Assembly: GCA_951799405.1 (NCBI GenBank)
Contig: OX637345.1
Location: forward strand, 13,702,001 to 13,766,000
DNA: 64,000 nt
Direction of reading: 5' to 3'
From: Agapetus fuscipes
Lineage: Eukaryota; Arthropoda; Insecta; Trichoptera; Glossosomatidae
The notes under the pieces were generated by a model. The model was given only the letters and a program-made list of their open reading frames with translations, was not told where the DNA came from and made no database searches. The stretch's first letter is position 1, and every line of letters begins with the position of its first letter. Below, piece after piece: positions 1 to 9,835 of this stretch. The position numbers and the translations under genes are program-made.

Positions 1-158
1 ATATATGTAAATTATGAGAAAAGATTTCCTGTGTTTTTATGTATTAATCCATTTGAGAGATAAAACCCTTTTGCCAAGCTGCATCCACAGCAGATTTGCA
101 GTAATCCTGTACTTTGTAGTTTGTATTATTATTTATTTTGTTACTCGACATGCTCCGT

Positions 159-480
159 CCGGTCGATAGCTCAGTTGGTAGAGTGCTTGCATTCTTCCCC
201 GTGAGCTCGGGTTCGAATCCCATCGAGGAGGATGTCAGAAATGATTTCCTCTTTCGGTGTTTATTTCAAACCCCAAAATAAAAATACCGGAAAGGTTTAC
301 TCAGGCTTCACAAGAAATGAGTACCAGCCCCTTCGGGAGCTGGAAACCCCCCACTTCAACTGAAGTGGTTGGCGTAAGGCCGGTCCCCTTACCTGTAAAA
401 ATAAATAGAAGTAGAAGTAACAAGAAGTTACACTATATGTGTAAATTAGTTGCATTTTTTTTTTGCGTTTTTTGCGTTAC
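159..480 (+). repeat. SINE-C, near full length
   Basis: A tRNA-like head at 159-232 carries an A box (tagctcagttgg) and a B box (ggttcgaatcc), the internal RNA polymerase III promoter of SINEs. The body continues through 'tttatttcaaacccc' and 'acttcaactgaagtgg' to 'gttacactatatgtg'. The same order recurs at 33449, 53009 and, reversed, at 54736. It encodes nothing and would depend on a LINE for movement. Confidence 0.85.
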
Positions 481-482
481 CT

Positions 483-567
483 AGCAACGTGATCTAGCAA
501 CAACCTCAAAAGAGTGCCACCCGAGGTATGCCATTAGCTTTAGTAACATCAACCCACTTATTTTTTT
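483..567 (+). repeat. Dispersed family H, copy 1
   Basis: Matches the reverse complement of 37879-37961 over about 80 bases ('gtgatctagcaacaa', 'agtgccacccgaggtatg'). No coding or pol III signal is seen, so the class is unknown. Confidence 0.6.
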
Positions 568-683
568 TAAGTCATCATCACGTTCGTGACATTGGAGGTT
601 CTTATTTTGTCATGCCGCCTATTTTAACATCACGGGAAGGTCTTTTGCCATTTATAAAAATATAGGTACATAATATATTTGTA

Positions 684-800
684 TGAGCGTCCATATTCTG
701 TGGGTCCTTCTGGCACATACTTGCATATAGGATAAGTATAAGGAGAGGTTTGAGTATACATATGCATTTAAAAAAAATGCTGCGTTCGGTTTAAACCATA
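684..800 (+). repeat. Dispersed family M, copy 1
   Basis: Shares 'gcgtccat', 'tgtgggt.cttctg.cacatac' and 'gaggagag.tttg' in order with 33333-33445 on the same strand. Class unknown. Confidence 0.5.
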
Positions 801-1305
801 CATTTAAAAATGAATAACAAATTAAATATATAAATAAAATTAAAAAAATTAACACGTGTCTGTAGGTTTATAATATCAAGAGATCGTTGAAATATTATGA
901 ACAAAATTACTCGGATCCCATCTCAGATATTTCTTCATCTTTGGAGGGCTTTTGTTCCCTGGAAACCCTTTTTGTTGCCGAGAAACCCCTTTTCATCTTA
1001 GGGCCCCTTTTTCTCCTTCAAAATCTGAACCCCAAATAAATCTAGCGAACCCCTCGCCTGCCTAACCATTTTATAAAACCCCCTTAGTCATTATTTACGT
1101 CTTGGCTAATATATAGAAGAAAATATAGCTGTATATAGTACCTATGTATGTAAAAACATGTTTGCAGATTATGTATGTATGTATGTGGTAGGTAAAGTTT
1201 GTATGAAAAGGTCCTTTTTGAGACAACGGCTAAGAAATGTATATTCCTTTTCAATGAATATTCCATCTGAATTTTGAATTTTGATTTTATCAAACCGTCC
1301 CCTCA
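801..1305. other. No gene; C-rich low-complexity stretch
   Basis: AT-rich sequence surrounds a C-rich run at about 950-1085 built of repeated 'aacccc.tttt' words. Short open frames here have no recognisable similarity. Confidence 0.5.
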
Positions 1306-1550
1306 TTGCTTGTTTGTCTTTTTTTCATCAGAGGTGATTTCAATGCTTGTATGTATACTGGACGAAGGTGTCTTGTAAAAACTGGAAATCGATTTTAATA
1401 TTATTTAAAACAACTCTCACACTATCGTATTTTATGTTTTTTCCTTAGCTCAAATTATGTAGAATACAATCCTTAAGACAATTTCATTGACCGGTCATCT
1501 TTGAATCAAATGTTAGATAAACCAAGCAACCACTGGGGGGACGAAACGTC
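1306..1550 (+). repeat. Dispersed family R, copy 1
   Basis: Collinear with the reverse complement of 6535-6775: 'tgcttgtttgtctt', 'gtatactgga', 'aaaacaactctcaca', 'gatcatctttgaa'-like and 'gataaaccaagcaa' occur in the same order. Both copies are about 245 bases. No TIR or tail was found. Confidence 0.65.
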
Positions 1551-1616
1551 TTTGTTTTTAAAAGGGGTATTTTTTGTTGTTTCCCTATTGTGACTGTCAC
1601 ACATATTTGAGGAAAG

Positions 1617-1662
1617 CTCGTTTCCGGGGTGAGATTGGCAAAGTGCACCAATTTTATAAGAA
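1617..1662 (-). repeat. Family A, short degraded fragment
   Basis: 'ggggtgagattggcaaagtg' resembles the middle of reversed family A (ggggtgacattggcaaagtg). Too short to classify further. Confidence 0.45.
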
Positions 1663-1902
1663 CTTCCGTTAATTTATTTGACAGAATTTATTTTAAGATT
1701 GCGTTCACATTTCGTTCGTTCACAAGGTTTAATTTTGTACTGTGTTGCTCTACAGCTCCGACATTAGTCTTCCACAAAGCATTCCAGTCTCTATTTTTAG
1801 GTATGTAAGAGTTATTCTTGCACATGCGAGACCACGCACGAATATTATATTTAGAATATTCGAGCAAATATTCACAAAATATCGAACAAATACAAGTATC
1901 TA

Positions 1903-2140
1903 GTCGGTGTTATGGCCGAGTGGGCCAAGAGGCTGATCTTTCTAGCGTATTTGGAATAGAATAACGTTGGTTCGATCCCCGCTTGGGTCACTTGACTTTA
2001 ACTTTGACCCTGGTTCAACAGATGTTATTGGGTAATTATTAATTAATGAATTACTAATTGATGATATTAATACCTGTTTCTGGCCAGATAAAATAGGTTG
2101 GTGAATTGCATTCCTCTTCACAAATCTATTAAAAAAAAAA
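1903..2140 (+). repeat. SINE-G, full length with A-tail
   Basis: The tRNA-like head resembles a class II (Leu/Ser) tRNA: A-box-like 'tggccgagtggg' and B box 'ggttcgatccc'. It is followed by 'tttgaccctggttcaacag', a TAAT-rich centre, 'cctgtttctggccag' and 'gaattgcattcctcttcac', and ends in ten A residues. It is the best SINE-G reference in the window. Confidence 0.8.
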
Positions 2141-2743
2141 TCTACATCTAGAGACACATACAGACTTATACAAGTCAAAACACAGATACACACAATCACA
2201 CATTCATAATAATATTTATGCCATTTAAAAAAAAAAACTGAGATTAGGTACCGTGTTTGAGTGAAAACGACTCATGCACAAGTTTCCAGTCGTAGACCTT
2301 TTATACTGAAAATCTCTACGACGCCGACCAAGATGAAATGGGCTTTTGTAGCGGGGGAACTTTTGAAGTCAAATCAAAGGTTTTATGTTGGACCATAAGA
2401 CGCATAATAAACCTTAATTAACTGAATTTTGTAAAGATATGTCTTTAATCTAAGTTGCAAAAATATATGAATATTTTAGATTCACAGAAGCAATAAAAAT
2501 ATAATGTCGAATGTGTACTGATAAAAGAAAACAAAAATTAACATATGTAATGTCGACGCTATAGTCAAGGGATGAGGCGTTGGAATTAGCGTTATTCACA
2601 ACAAGTTGGATCCAAAACTGATCTATGGATCATCCTTTTTTTGTACGGAAAATTCACGATAAGTGGAGGCTGAGCCATGGATTTTCTGTGTGTGAATAAC
2701 ACCGTTTGAAACGCAATTTCAAGTCCCGTTGTGTCCTATTGAT
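2141..2743. other. No gene; small inverted repeat
   Basis: No coding region was recognised. 'gcgttattcacaacaagttgg' near 2590 is roughly complementary to 'tgtgtgaataacacc' near 2690, a possible small foldback of about 120 bases. Confidence 0.4.
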
Positions 2744-2896
2744 GATTACTTTGACCCTGGTTCAACAGAAGTCATTCGATAAAATTCAATTGATAATTTA
2801 TAAAAATAAAAATTAATGATGTTATTACCTGTTTCTGGCCAAGCGAAAATAGGTTCGTGAATTGCATTCCTATTCACGAATTTATTGGATAAAAAA
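2744..2896 (+). repeat. SINE-G, body only
   Basis: Begins at 'tttgaccctggttcaacag' and runs through 'cctgtttctggcca' to 'attcctattcacga' and an A-rich end. The tRNA head is missing or replaced. Confidence 0.65.
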
Positions 2897-3439
2897 CGTC
2901 TTGTAATTTTTGCCGTCGTTCACCGAAAAAGGGAAATCGTTTGCTCAAGTTACAACAAAATTATGTGGATGACTGTGAAAGTTTTCATATAATACTTACA
3001 ATAGTTAGAGTATGTGTGCGTCTGGAATCTTCTAGCACAAACTTAGCGGCGTGTATGGAAGAATCCACACAAACTATAGTTAGCTCTCGACCTTTCTTCA
3101 GCACTTATATACAAGGCAAGTTTTGCAGGAAATAAGATCGCTTTTACAAGCCTCGAGAAGTAAGCGAAAAAGAAAAATAATAAACCTTTTTTGTAAAACT
3201 TAAAAACCTGAATGAAAATATAATTAATTCCATTCAAAATAGGCTATTACACTTGATATTTTTAAAAAGGGGTCAAAACTTGATCAAAACTCATAAAAAT
3301 AAAACTGGTTTACAAAGCCCATTTTGTTAAACGTGTTTTTTGAATTGAACTAGTTTTTCAACTTTCGAAAAATAATCCTAAAAGTAACGGAATGAAATAA
3401 ATATTTTCAATTAGGTTTCATTCTTCAGTGGCGTAACAT
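2897..3439. other. Nothing recognised
   Basis: AT-rich sequence with two short overlapping open frames on opposite strands (about 64 codons each) without recognisable domains. Confidence 0.5.
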
Positions 3440-3811
3440 TTTTTTTATAAATGTACTTGTGAAGAGGAATGCGATTCACCAACCTATCTTTCTTGGCCAA
3501 GAAAAAGGTGTTGCCGTTATAAATTTCGTCCTTACTCCCTCTGCCTGTCTAAGACCACTCCTGGACGTAGGCCTCCTCCAACCTTCTCCATGTTTGTCAA
3601 TCGAATTCTGTGTTCAGCCATGCTGTTCCCTTGATGCCATCCCTTTGATGTCGATTTTGAATTATTAATAATTCATTTTTTTAATATTTACCCAATAAAA
3701 TCTGCTGAACCTGCATTACAGTTTAGTCGATAGGACTCACCGCAGGCGGGGTTTGAACTTGCGCTTATTTCAATAACAAAAAATTCGAGCGCCAACGCCT
3801 ATAGCTGTTGC
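3440..3811 (-). repeat. SINE-G interrupted by a LINE fragment
   Basis: The 3' part (3440-3512) and the centre plus head (3655-3811, ending in the reverse of the B box) are in the right order. A LINE-delta fragment at 3513-3654 separates them. All parts are on the minus strand. Confidence 0.65.
3513..3654 (-). pseudogene. LINE-delta 3' fragment
   Basis: Contains the reverse of 'gaggaggcctacgtccagga', the 3' end also seen at 11620-11650, where it encodes EEAYVQEWT. Only the last codons and 3' end remain. Confidence 0.6.
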
Positions 3812-3845
3812 AGAGAGCTATTAAAAAATGTTTTATTAAAAAATA

Positions 3846-3900
3846 GGGTCACGAAAGATCCTTCCAGCCTTACAGCAATTGGGTCTTGGATAATTACTAC
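3846..3900 (+). repeat. SINE-F internal fragment
   Basis: 'ccagccttacagca.ttgggtctt' is the middle of SINE-F. Head and tail are absent. Confidence 0.6.
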
Positions 3901-3944
3901 CTTCACTCGAAGGTATGCCGTGATTTGTGACAATTATATATAAA

Positions 3945-4075
3945 AAAAAATCAGTTCATCCTCTGTCGTTGTGCAGAAAAAATGTCTCCTGAAGACGTTA
4001 GCTACGTCGCTTACCAAACGTCGAGAATGATATAAGTTCTCTTATAACGGTTCGTGTAATATCCGATCAAAAAAA
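3945..4075 (+). ncRNA. Element K with decayed hammerhead-like core
   Basis: Homologous to 39690-39805 over about 115 bases. 'cctgaagacgttagctacg' at 3988-4006 keeps CTGAAGA and part of the hairpin, but the expected GAAAC reads CAAAC, so a ribozyme here would be dead. It abuts a LINE-alpha remnant. Confidence 0.5.
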
Positions 4076-4079
4076 AATG

Positions 4080-4365
4080 ACTGTGATGATAGACTGACAA
4101 AGTTTGTATACGAAGAAAGTGTGAAATGAAAAAGAGGAAAGGGACGACCGAGAAAAATATGGAGTGATCAGATTGAGGAGATTGTGAAATAATGGGATAT
4201 ACATGGGATATAAGTGAGCGTAAAAGATGAAAATGCATGAAAAAGGTGATGGATATGAATGAATTGAAAGAGGTATGCCAGGATAGGAAAAATGGAGGAA
4301 ACTCTACAGAGGATCTGACCCCATTTAGCGGAATGGCGACAGAGTTACTGTTACAGTTATAATTA
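4080..4365 (+). pseudogene. LINE-alpha reverse transcriptase C-terminus, decayed
   Basis: Homologous at DNA level to the LINE-alpha ORF at 47390-47660: 'gatgatagactgacaaag', 'agaaagtgt', 'gggacgaccgagaaaaat' and the closing 'agcggaatggcgacag'. Stops and frameshifts interrupt it ('gtgaaataatggg' replaces GCGAAAGAATGGA). It ends in a degenerate 'gttactgttacagtta' tail. Confidence 0.65.
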
Positions 4366-4453
4366 TTGTAAATATTTTTTTTCTTTTATTGCTGAGGCTC
4401 TAGTAATACATAATATTATATTCCTAGATGTTTGAATTATAGGAGGAAGTCTT

Positions 4454-4482
4454 GTATGTGTGTGTGTGTGTGTGTGTGTGTA
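4454..4482. repeat. (GT)n microsatellite
   Basis: About 13 uninterrupted GT units, bounded by 'cttgta' and 'atcag'. Confidence 0.9.
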
Positions 4483-4679
4483 TCAGTGTGTGCATTATGT
4501 ATGTGTGCCGCGGGCCGTGGGTGAAATTTTAATAAGTAATTTTGTAGGGACGCCATGCGAGAAACTAACCCCCACCCCGACCAAACGCGGCTCGCGGTCA
4601 GGTGACCATGACACCACAAACAAAACGGCAAACATTTTCTCGATTCTATTTTAAATATTGTTACAAACGTATGGGTTCG

Positions 4680-4940
4680 TCTAATCTAATCTAATCTAAT
4701 CTAAGTTGCAAAGATATTTCACATTAGAGATTCACATTGCATGCATTCCCACAACCAGACACGTACAAGTTCGCGCTTGCACATGCCTCATGTGCACCCA
4801 CAACATAAAAACCAAATCTCAAATGGATATACACCCTGCAACTCTTGCCGTCCTTCCCTGTAACAGGGGTGACATTGGCAAAGTGAACCATTTTTACAGC
4901 ATGGGTGGTCAGCCGAATACCAACCTATAAGTCAAGGAAC
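4680..4940 (-). repeat. Family A, full length (A2)
   Basis: Runs from (TCTAA)4 at 4680 to 'cctataagtcaaggaac'. Read on the minus strand it has a stop-free frame starting MVHFANVTPV and ending CNVNL. An extra 'atacacgacaaattac' beyond 4940 is shared with 25950, which suggests the true end lies about 20 bases further out. Confidence 0.85.
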
Positions 4941-5025
4941 ATACACGACAAATTACATTTTTTAAATTAATAAATAATAATATCTATCGACAATATGGTT
5001 CGTCAGTGAGCCTAAGCACGTTGGA

Positions 5026-5282
5026 GTGTGTCGAACAATCTGGAAGTGTGAACAGAATCCATTATGGAAGTATGTGGCATATTCTCGAATACGCGAGAAC
5101 CAACGGTATGAGCCGTATAAATAGAGGCGGTGGTTGTGTGACATCCAGAGTTGCTTTGAACATTGTAACGCAAAGAATGTTGGCACAGATTGAAGAGTGA
5201 ATGTACTACCTTGTTGTAAACTATATTGTGAAATAAATTTAAATTGCAATTTAATTAAAACAAACCCAAGTAAAATCATACA
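5026..5282 (+). mobile_element. Possible solo LTR (promoter-like)
   Basis: 'gtataaatagaggc' at 5116 looks like a TATA box, and 'gaaataaattt' at 5230 like a polyadenylation signal. The segment starts TGTG and is followed by 'cccaagtaaaatcata', which resembles 'cccggtaaaatcataa' at 19264. No internal retrotransposon domain and no clear target duplication were found. An unrelated promoter is possible. Confidence 0.3.
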
Positions 5283-5470
5283 AATATCAATACGTGGTAA
5301 CGATTAAAACTCATTTCCGAATGATTAGAAATATAGTTATTACATTATCATTAATTTTCTGGTTTATGTGCTTTTGCAGGTTTGAGTATTGTTTTGTTGG
5401 TATTCGTGCATCATGCGTAAGCGCGTAACGTAAATACATGCGCGTGCATAGGGCTACATCAAATATATTA

Positions 5471-5680
5471 TCTAATCTAATCTTAGTTGCAAAGATATGC
5501 TACATTAAGGATTCACATTATGTGCATTTACACAAGCAGCCAAGTACAAGTTCGCGCTTAAACATGCCGCAGCCCGCATGTGGGCTTATAATATAAAAAT
5601 CCAATCTCCAATGAACATAAGCACTGCAACTCTTGCCGAACTTCCCTAAAACAGGGATGACATTGGCAAAGTGAAACATC
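5471..5680 (-). repeat. Family A, truncated (A1/A2)
   Basis: The (TCTAA) tail end is intact, but the copy stops at 'gtgaaacatc', losing the last ~60 bases of the other end. Confidence 0.75.
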
Positions 5681-6080
5681 AAAAAAATGCAAGCTAACGG
5701 CTTGTTCTGATTTGTTTTACATCGATACCTTAAAGATAAAACTGAATAAGTGACATACCTACTAAACTAACCTAGGTTTCCTGGTGGCGATATGTTATAA
5801 GGATCACTACCAGTAGTGTATATATATTTTATCCAAGTTTGCAGGTTCGAAAGACCTGTACCTACTACATGTCTATCAAAAAATCTAGAATTTTTCACAC
5901 TTCTTTTGTTTATTTCAACATAAATCCTTAACTTTGTAAATTTAAAAAATATACCTTTTGTTTTGTCAAAGTTTATTACAATTGCTATAAATTTAAACAA
6001 AATTCAGATCTATAGATTGTATGTTTACTGAGATATACCCCTCCTAAAATAGACGTCTTTTTCTATGAATATGAATTTTT
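5681..6080. other. Nothing recognised
   Basis: AT-rich. One 77-codon minus frame (5767-6000) has no recognisable similarity. Confidence 0.5.
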
Positions 6081-6238
6081 AAGAAAAGATTAATTTTCGA
6101 CCCCGATATCGGACAAAATGTAGGTTTACTCATCTTTCACAATAAATGAGAACTCTCTCTCTCTCGGCAGCTGAGAAACCACATTTCAAGAGAAATGTTA
6201 AAGCCGGCCTCCTTAGTTGAAAAAATAAATAAAAATCC
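6081..6238 (+). repeat. SINE-C, degraded 3' body
   Basis: Keeps 'ggtttactcat.tttcacaa', 'aatgagaac', 'agctgagaaaccac.tttcaa' and 'gccggcctcctta.ttg', matching SINE-C in order, with a (CT)n expansion at about 6155. Confidence 0.6.
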
Positions 6239-6534
6239 ACACGTCACATACATCAGTCTGAAAATTATTCTCATAAAATAATAATTATTTGTGTGTAACT
6301 TTTGGTTATCCTAGCGCTTTTTAGTGCCTGGTTGTCGTGCGAGAGGGACGCCGCTATCGCCCGCGGGTTTTTTCGCCTGGAGAGAGGGAGACGGAAAGAG
6401 GGCGCGAGCGAATAAGACCGAAGAAGGCGGTGTGCTAGTTTACGACATAGGCGACACGTGGAAATATGTTTCAAATGTTTTTTTAGAAAAAAAAATCTAG
6501 TATAGTGTAGGAAAGCATTCATACTTATTCGTCC
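6239..6534. other. GC-richer island, no gene identified
   Basis: 6305-6470 is CpG-rich ('cgccgctatcgcccgcggg') in an AT-rich background. An 89-codon minus frame crosses it but resembles nothing known to me. It could be a fragment of an unrecognised element. Confidence 0.35.
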
Positions 6535-6775
6535 CACCAATGCTTGCTTGGTTTATCTACTATTTGGTTCAAAGATGACCTTTCAATGAAATTATCTTTA
6601 GTACACATTTTACACAATCTGAGCTAGAAAAAAAGTAAAACACGATAATGTGAGAGTTGTTTTATATACTTTCACAGATAAATTCTAGTTTTGATAAGAC
6701 ACATTGGTCCAGTACACATACAAACATCGCTCATGTGAAATTACCTATGATGGACTAAGACAAACAAGCATTTTA
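6535..6775 (-). repeat. Dispersed family R, copy 2
   Basis: Reverse complement is collinear with 1306-1550 and of the same length (about 245 bases). Shorter pieces occur at 20556-20615 and 26585-26640. Confidence 0.65.
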
Positions 6776-6980
6776 AGGTTACGAATTGTCGTGCAGAAGA
6801 AGTGGTCCACAGCGCCAGTGAAACATCAAGAATAATGCACTTACCTAAGTTTTATCATGATTGTCTACTATCCGAAAACAGTACTTAACTTGTAATTTTT
6901 AAAGTTTTTATAATCGCAATATGTAAATAAGTAAATAAGTCTTGAGAAAATTAATGTAAATAATTTCATCTATAAACTAC

Positions 6981-7470
6981 AATAATCTATAATCTAAGTT
7001 GCAAATATATCTTGATAATTAAGGCTCATATTGAATACATACCCACAAGCAGGCACATGTACATAAGCACTTATATATCGCACGCTTAATTATTATTAAG
7101 CGTGCGATATATAATTATTAATTATTATTAATCTTTATTAAGAGCAATAACTCAAAAACTAAGAATGTTGAGAAATCACGTTTGAAGTTCAGACAACCAG
7201 TAGGTACAACTGGTATGGGATGAAAAAGACGGCCGATGCTTTATCTCAGTCATATTCGTCCAAATTGAACGGCTGTCGCATTCTATCTATTCTTCTCGCA
7301 TTTTTCTTGCGTTTTATTACAAAATCTCGATTTTCTCAATTTTTTAGTTATTTCTCTTTATTATTAAACGTGCGATATGCTACATGTGTACATACAAATA
7401 AACCGAACCTCACATTAACATAAACCTTGCAACTCCTGCTGCCTTTCCCTGAAACCGGGATGGCATTGGA
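6981..7470 (-). repeat. Family A interrupted by a ~290-bp insertion
   Basis: The tail side (6981-7073, 'aatctaagttgcaaatat') and the other side (7372-7470, ending 'gaaaaagtgaac') flank unrelated AT-rich sequence at about 7078-7371. Confidence 0.65.
7074..7111. repeat. Perfect 17-bp hairpin at an insertion edge
   Basis: 'tatatcgcacgcttaat' is followed by a 4-base loop and its exact reverse complement. A third copy, 'attaaacgtgcgatat', lies at the other edge of the same insertion (7363-7378). Confidence 0.8.
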
Positions 7471-7542
7471 AAAAGTGAACTAGGTCAATATAGCATTCCA
7501 CTCGCCACATGCGACTCCTTTGGGGAGAATGTGGCAAGAATT

Positions 7543-8108
7543 GTCGGTGTTATGGCCGAGGGGCCAAGTGGGCTGATCTTTCTAGCGTGTTTGGAATACA
7601 ATAACGTTGGTTCGATCCCCGCCTGGGTCATTTGACCATATCTTTGACCCTGGTCCAACATATGTTATTGGGTGATTATAAATTAATAATACATTAAAAT
7701 AAACAATATCTGATTTAATCAAACCAGTCACCCTCGGCAAAAAAAGCCTTACACTGCGCTCGGCTGGAACTGGAGCCAAATCAAAGATTGAAGAACCGAT
7801 AAGAAGAGTTAACACAATGTTTGGAGAGCGTGCATTTGCAGTTGCTGATCCTCTGGCCTGGAACCACCTGCCACATCATGTGAGAGAGCTAGAGGACCAT
7901 GGAAAGTTCCTGAATGCACTGAAGACAAGCAAATTTCTAGCATCATTTGCACAAGCGCCCTTGGAGTGACTACATCCCGAAACTGCGCTATAAAGAAATC
8001 ATCAACTCATCATCAATAATGAATTATTAATTGATGATACTACTACCTGCTTCTGGCCAGGCAGAATAGATTGGTAAATGGCATTCCTCTTCACAAATCT
8101 ATTAAAAA
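7543..8108 (+). repeat. SINE-G split by a nested LINE
   Basis: Head with 'ttatggccgag' and B box 'ggttcgatccc' (7543-7690), then a LINE insert, then the 3' body from 'aataatgaattattaattg' to an A-tail at 8108. Confidence 0.75.
7692..8010 (+). pseudogene. LINE-gamma-type reverse transcriptase C-terminus
   Basis: Frame from 7802: RRVNTMFGERAFAVADPLAW, then NHLPHHVRELE and FLNALKTSKF, ending SFAQAPLE at a stop near 7970. The 'FG.RAF.VA.P..WN.LP' pattern followed by a short basic helix is the usual end of CR1/L2/Jockey-type LINE polymerases. The 3' end has outer arms 'agcgc' and 'gcgct'. 5'-truncated and inserted within SINE-G, with 'aataat' at both borders. Confidence 0.75.
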
Positions 8109-8145
8109 AAGTTGCACTATATATGTAGCTCAGTCACGTTAGTCA

Positions 8146-8550
8146 ACGTTAGATTAAGTTTAAATGTTTAAAGCCCTACGCCTCTGTCCGCGGCGTTTCC
8201 TAGCCCCATAACTTTCCGGCATAATTTGAAATTTCTCGCAGTGCTCCTTGTACGATATACAAGTATAGCAGAGACTGTTGGAGCTGCGCGCCTGTAGGTA
8301 CCCCCCACCAGCCGCTTGTACGTTACAAATAAGACGAACATAAATTTTCTTGCGTCCTCATTAGCGGAGTCTTTTGATATCCGTGTAAATAAAATGTATA
8401 ATACGAAACTGGGTACGAATTTACATGCGAAATATTACGGCAAATATTGTTTGCGAAACTTCAAACAAGCTATGTATGTACTATGTATGTTGTAAATATA
8501 TTTAATGTGTGAAATTTTATCATCAACAGTTTCATGAACATCATGTTCTT
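8146..8550. other. Nothing recognised
   Basis: No open frame over 60 codons and no match to the window's repeat families. Confidence 0.5.
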
Positions 8551-8559
8551 TACGTCACT

Positions 8560-8667
8560 TTCACGCTGAAGAAGCCTATCGAAGACATGAGCGAAACGCC
8601 CGGAAGCTCCAGCTCCCACAGACTAAGGAAACAGATCCCGGAATGCAACTCTCCAGCAAAGCATCCA
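8560..8667 (+). ncRNA. Element J with hammerhead-like core
   Basis: CTGAAGA at 8576, a six-base stem candidate (gcctat/atgagc, one mismatch) and GAAAC at 8593, then 'ggaagctccagctcccacag' and 'acagatcccggaa'. The same flank follows the cores at 19929, 24391 and 33896. Confidence 0.6.
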
Positions 8668-8919
8668 TCTAATCTAATCTAAGTTGCAAAAACATGTTAC
8701 ATTGGAGATTCACATTACATGCATTTTCACAAGCAGACACGTGCAAGTTCGCGCTTGCACATGCCGCATGTGAACCCACAACATAAAAAAAAATAACTTA
8801 AATGGACATACACCCTGCAACTCTTGCCGTCTTTCCCTGAAACAGGGGTGACATTGGCAAAGTGAACCATGTTTACAGCATGGGTGGTCAGCCGCATACC
8901 AACCTATATGTCAAGGAAC
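8668..8919 (-). repeat. Family A, full length (A2)
   Basis: From 'tctaatctaatctaagttgc' to 'gtcaaggaac'. The MVHFANVTPVSGKDGKSCRV frame is open to the tail on the minus strand. Confidence 0.85.
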
Positions 8920-8977
8920 ATTGTTCCCAAAAACATAAATGGAAGGTAAAATGTATATTCAAAATCAAAATAAATTT

Positions 8978-9507
8978 CCTAGACTTATAGTTTGGTATGA
9001 CGCTGACCAACGAAATTGTAAAAATGATTCAGTTTGCCAATATCATTCCTGTTTCTGGAAAAGTCGTTAAAAGTTGAAGGCATGGGCGTAACTAGGAAGG
9101 GGCAGGGGGGGCCGCTGCCCCCCCCCTGGAAGAGAAAAATAAACCTAAATAATCCAAAATCGTCTTGCAATTACTGAAATGACCATTTTTCGATCATGGC
9201 TTGCCCCCCTCCCCCCTAGAGATGTGCGACGCATGTAAGCTACTGATATTTTTTTGCGATATTGTAAATTTCGATAGGGAATATCAGAATAATCTTGCAA
9301 TTTGCGTACCTGCCCCCTCCCCCCCTAGATTTGATCCTGAGTACGCCCTTGGTTGCAGGGTTTATGCTCATTTGAGGTTTTGGTTATATTTTTTTAAGTA
9401 CACATGCAACATTTGTAGGTTCGAAGTTTCACGTGTCTGCTTGTAGGCACGAATTGAATATGAATTTTAAATGTTATTAGGTACACCTTTGCAACTTAGA
9501 TAATCTT
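8978..9507 (+). repeat. Family A interrupted by a MITE
   Basis: 8978-9076 ('gacttatagtttggtatga' to 'aaaagttg') and 9353-9507 ('ttgcagggtttatgctcatt' to 'gcaacttagata') make one copy. 276 bases separate them. Confidence 0.75.
9077..9352. mobile_element. MITE-like insert with GGGCGTA ends
   Basis: The left end 'gggcgtaactagg' and right end 'ctgagtacgccc' are inverted (GGGCGTA/TACGCCC). 'gttg' flanks both sides and is single in intact family A. The interior has C/G homopolymer runs. Confidence 0.5.
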
Positions 9508-9835
9508 GGCGTGATCGAGTCACCAATGAAGAAGTCCTTCAACGAATGCGCACTACAAAGGAGCTCCTGCCTACCATTAAGCAGAGAAAGCTAATGTACT
9601 TCGGTCACATTATGAGAAATGAGAAGTACCGTCTCCTTCATCTTATCATTCAGGGTAAGATTTAGGGGAGAAGATCTCAGGGACGCCGAAGGACATCGTG
9701 GCTTAAGAACCTGCGACAGTGGTTCGGCAGAAGCACCAAGTCCCTATTTCGAGCCGCAGCATCAAAAATAAAAATAGCTATGATGATCGCCGATCTTCGT
9801 TAGAAGTGGCACAAGAAGAAGAAGAAGCAACTTAG
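9508..9835 (+). pseudogene. LINE-beta reverse transcriptase C-terminus
   Basis: One frame reads RVTNEEVLQRMRTT, KQRKLMYFGHIMRNEKYRLL, HLIIQGKI, then a single in-frame stop, then GRRRTSWLKNLRQWFG and ASKIKIAMMIADLR. This is the usual C-terminus of endonuclease-reverse-transcriptase LINEs of insects. A (GAA)n tail follows the last codons at about 9815. Two-thirds of the element is missing. Other copies: 22416-22945, 40170-40300, 40863-41052. Confidence 0.8.

Larger units (their letters stand above)
7493..8145 (+). repeat. SINE-C 3' tail split by a nested SINE-G
   Basis: 'ccactcgccacatgcgact' to 'gtggcaagaa' (7493-7541) resumes as 'gttgcactatatatgtagct' at 8109. In intact SINE-C these two parts are contiguous, so SINE-G inserted here. 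Confidence 0.7.

Noticed and set aside
159..232. tRNA-like sequence with A and B boxes
   Set aside because: It is the head of SINE-C, present in many copies with the same non-tRNA body, and the acceptor stem does not close properly. The same holds for the SINE-F heads (for example 57255) and SINE-G heads (1903, 7543).
3989..4022. Functional hammerhead ribozyme
   Set aside because: The catalytic GAAAC is CAAAC and the hairpin is damaged. It is kept only as a relic of element K.
6305..6470. CpG-rich island as a promoter
   Set aside because: No TATA, initiator or downstream coding exon could be identified. Composition alone is not enough.
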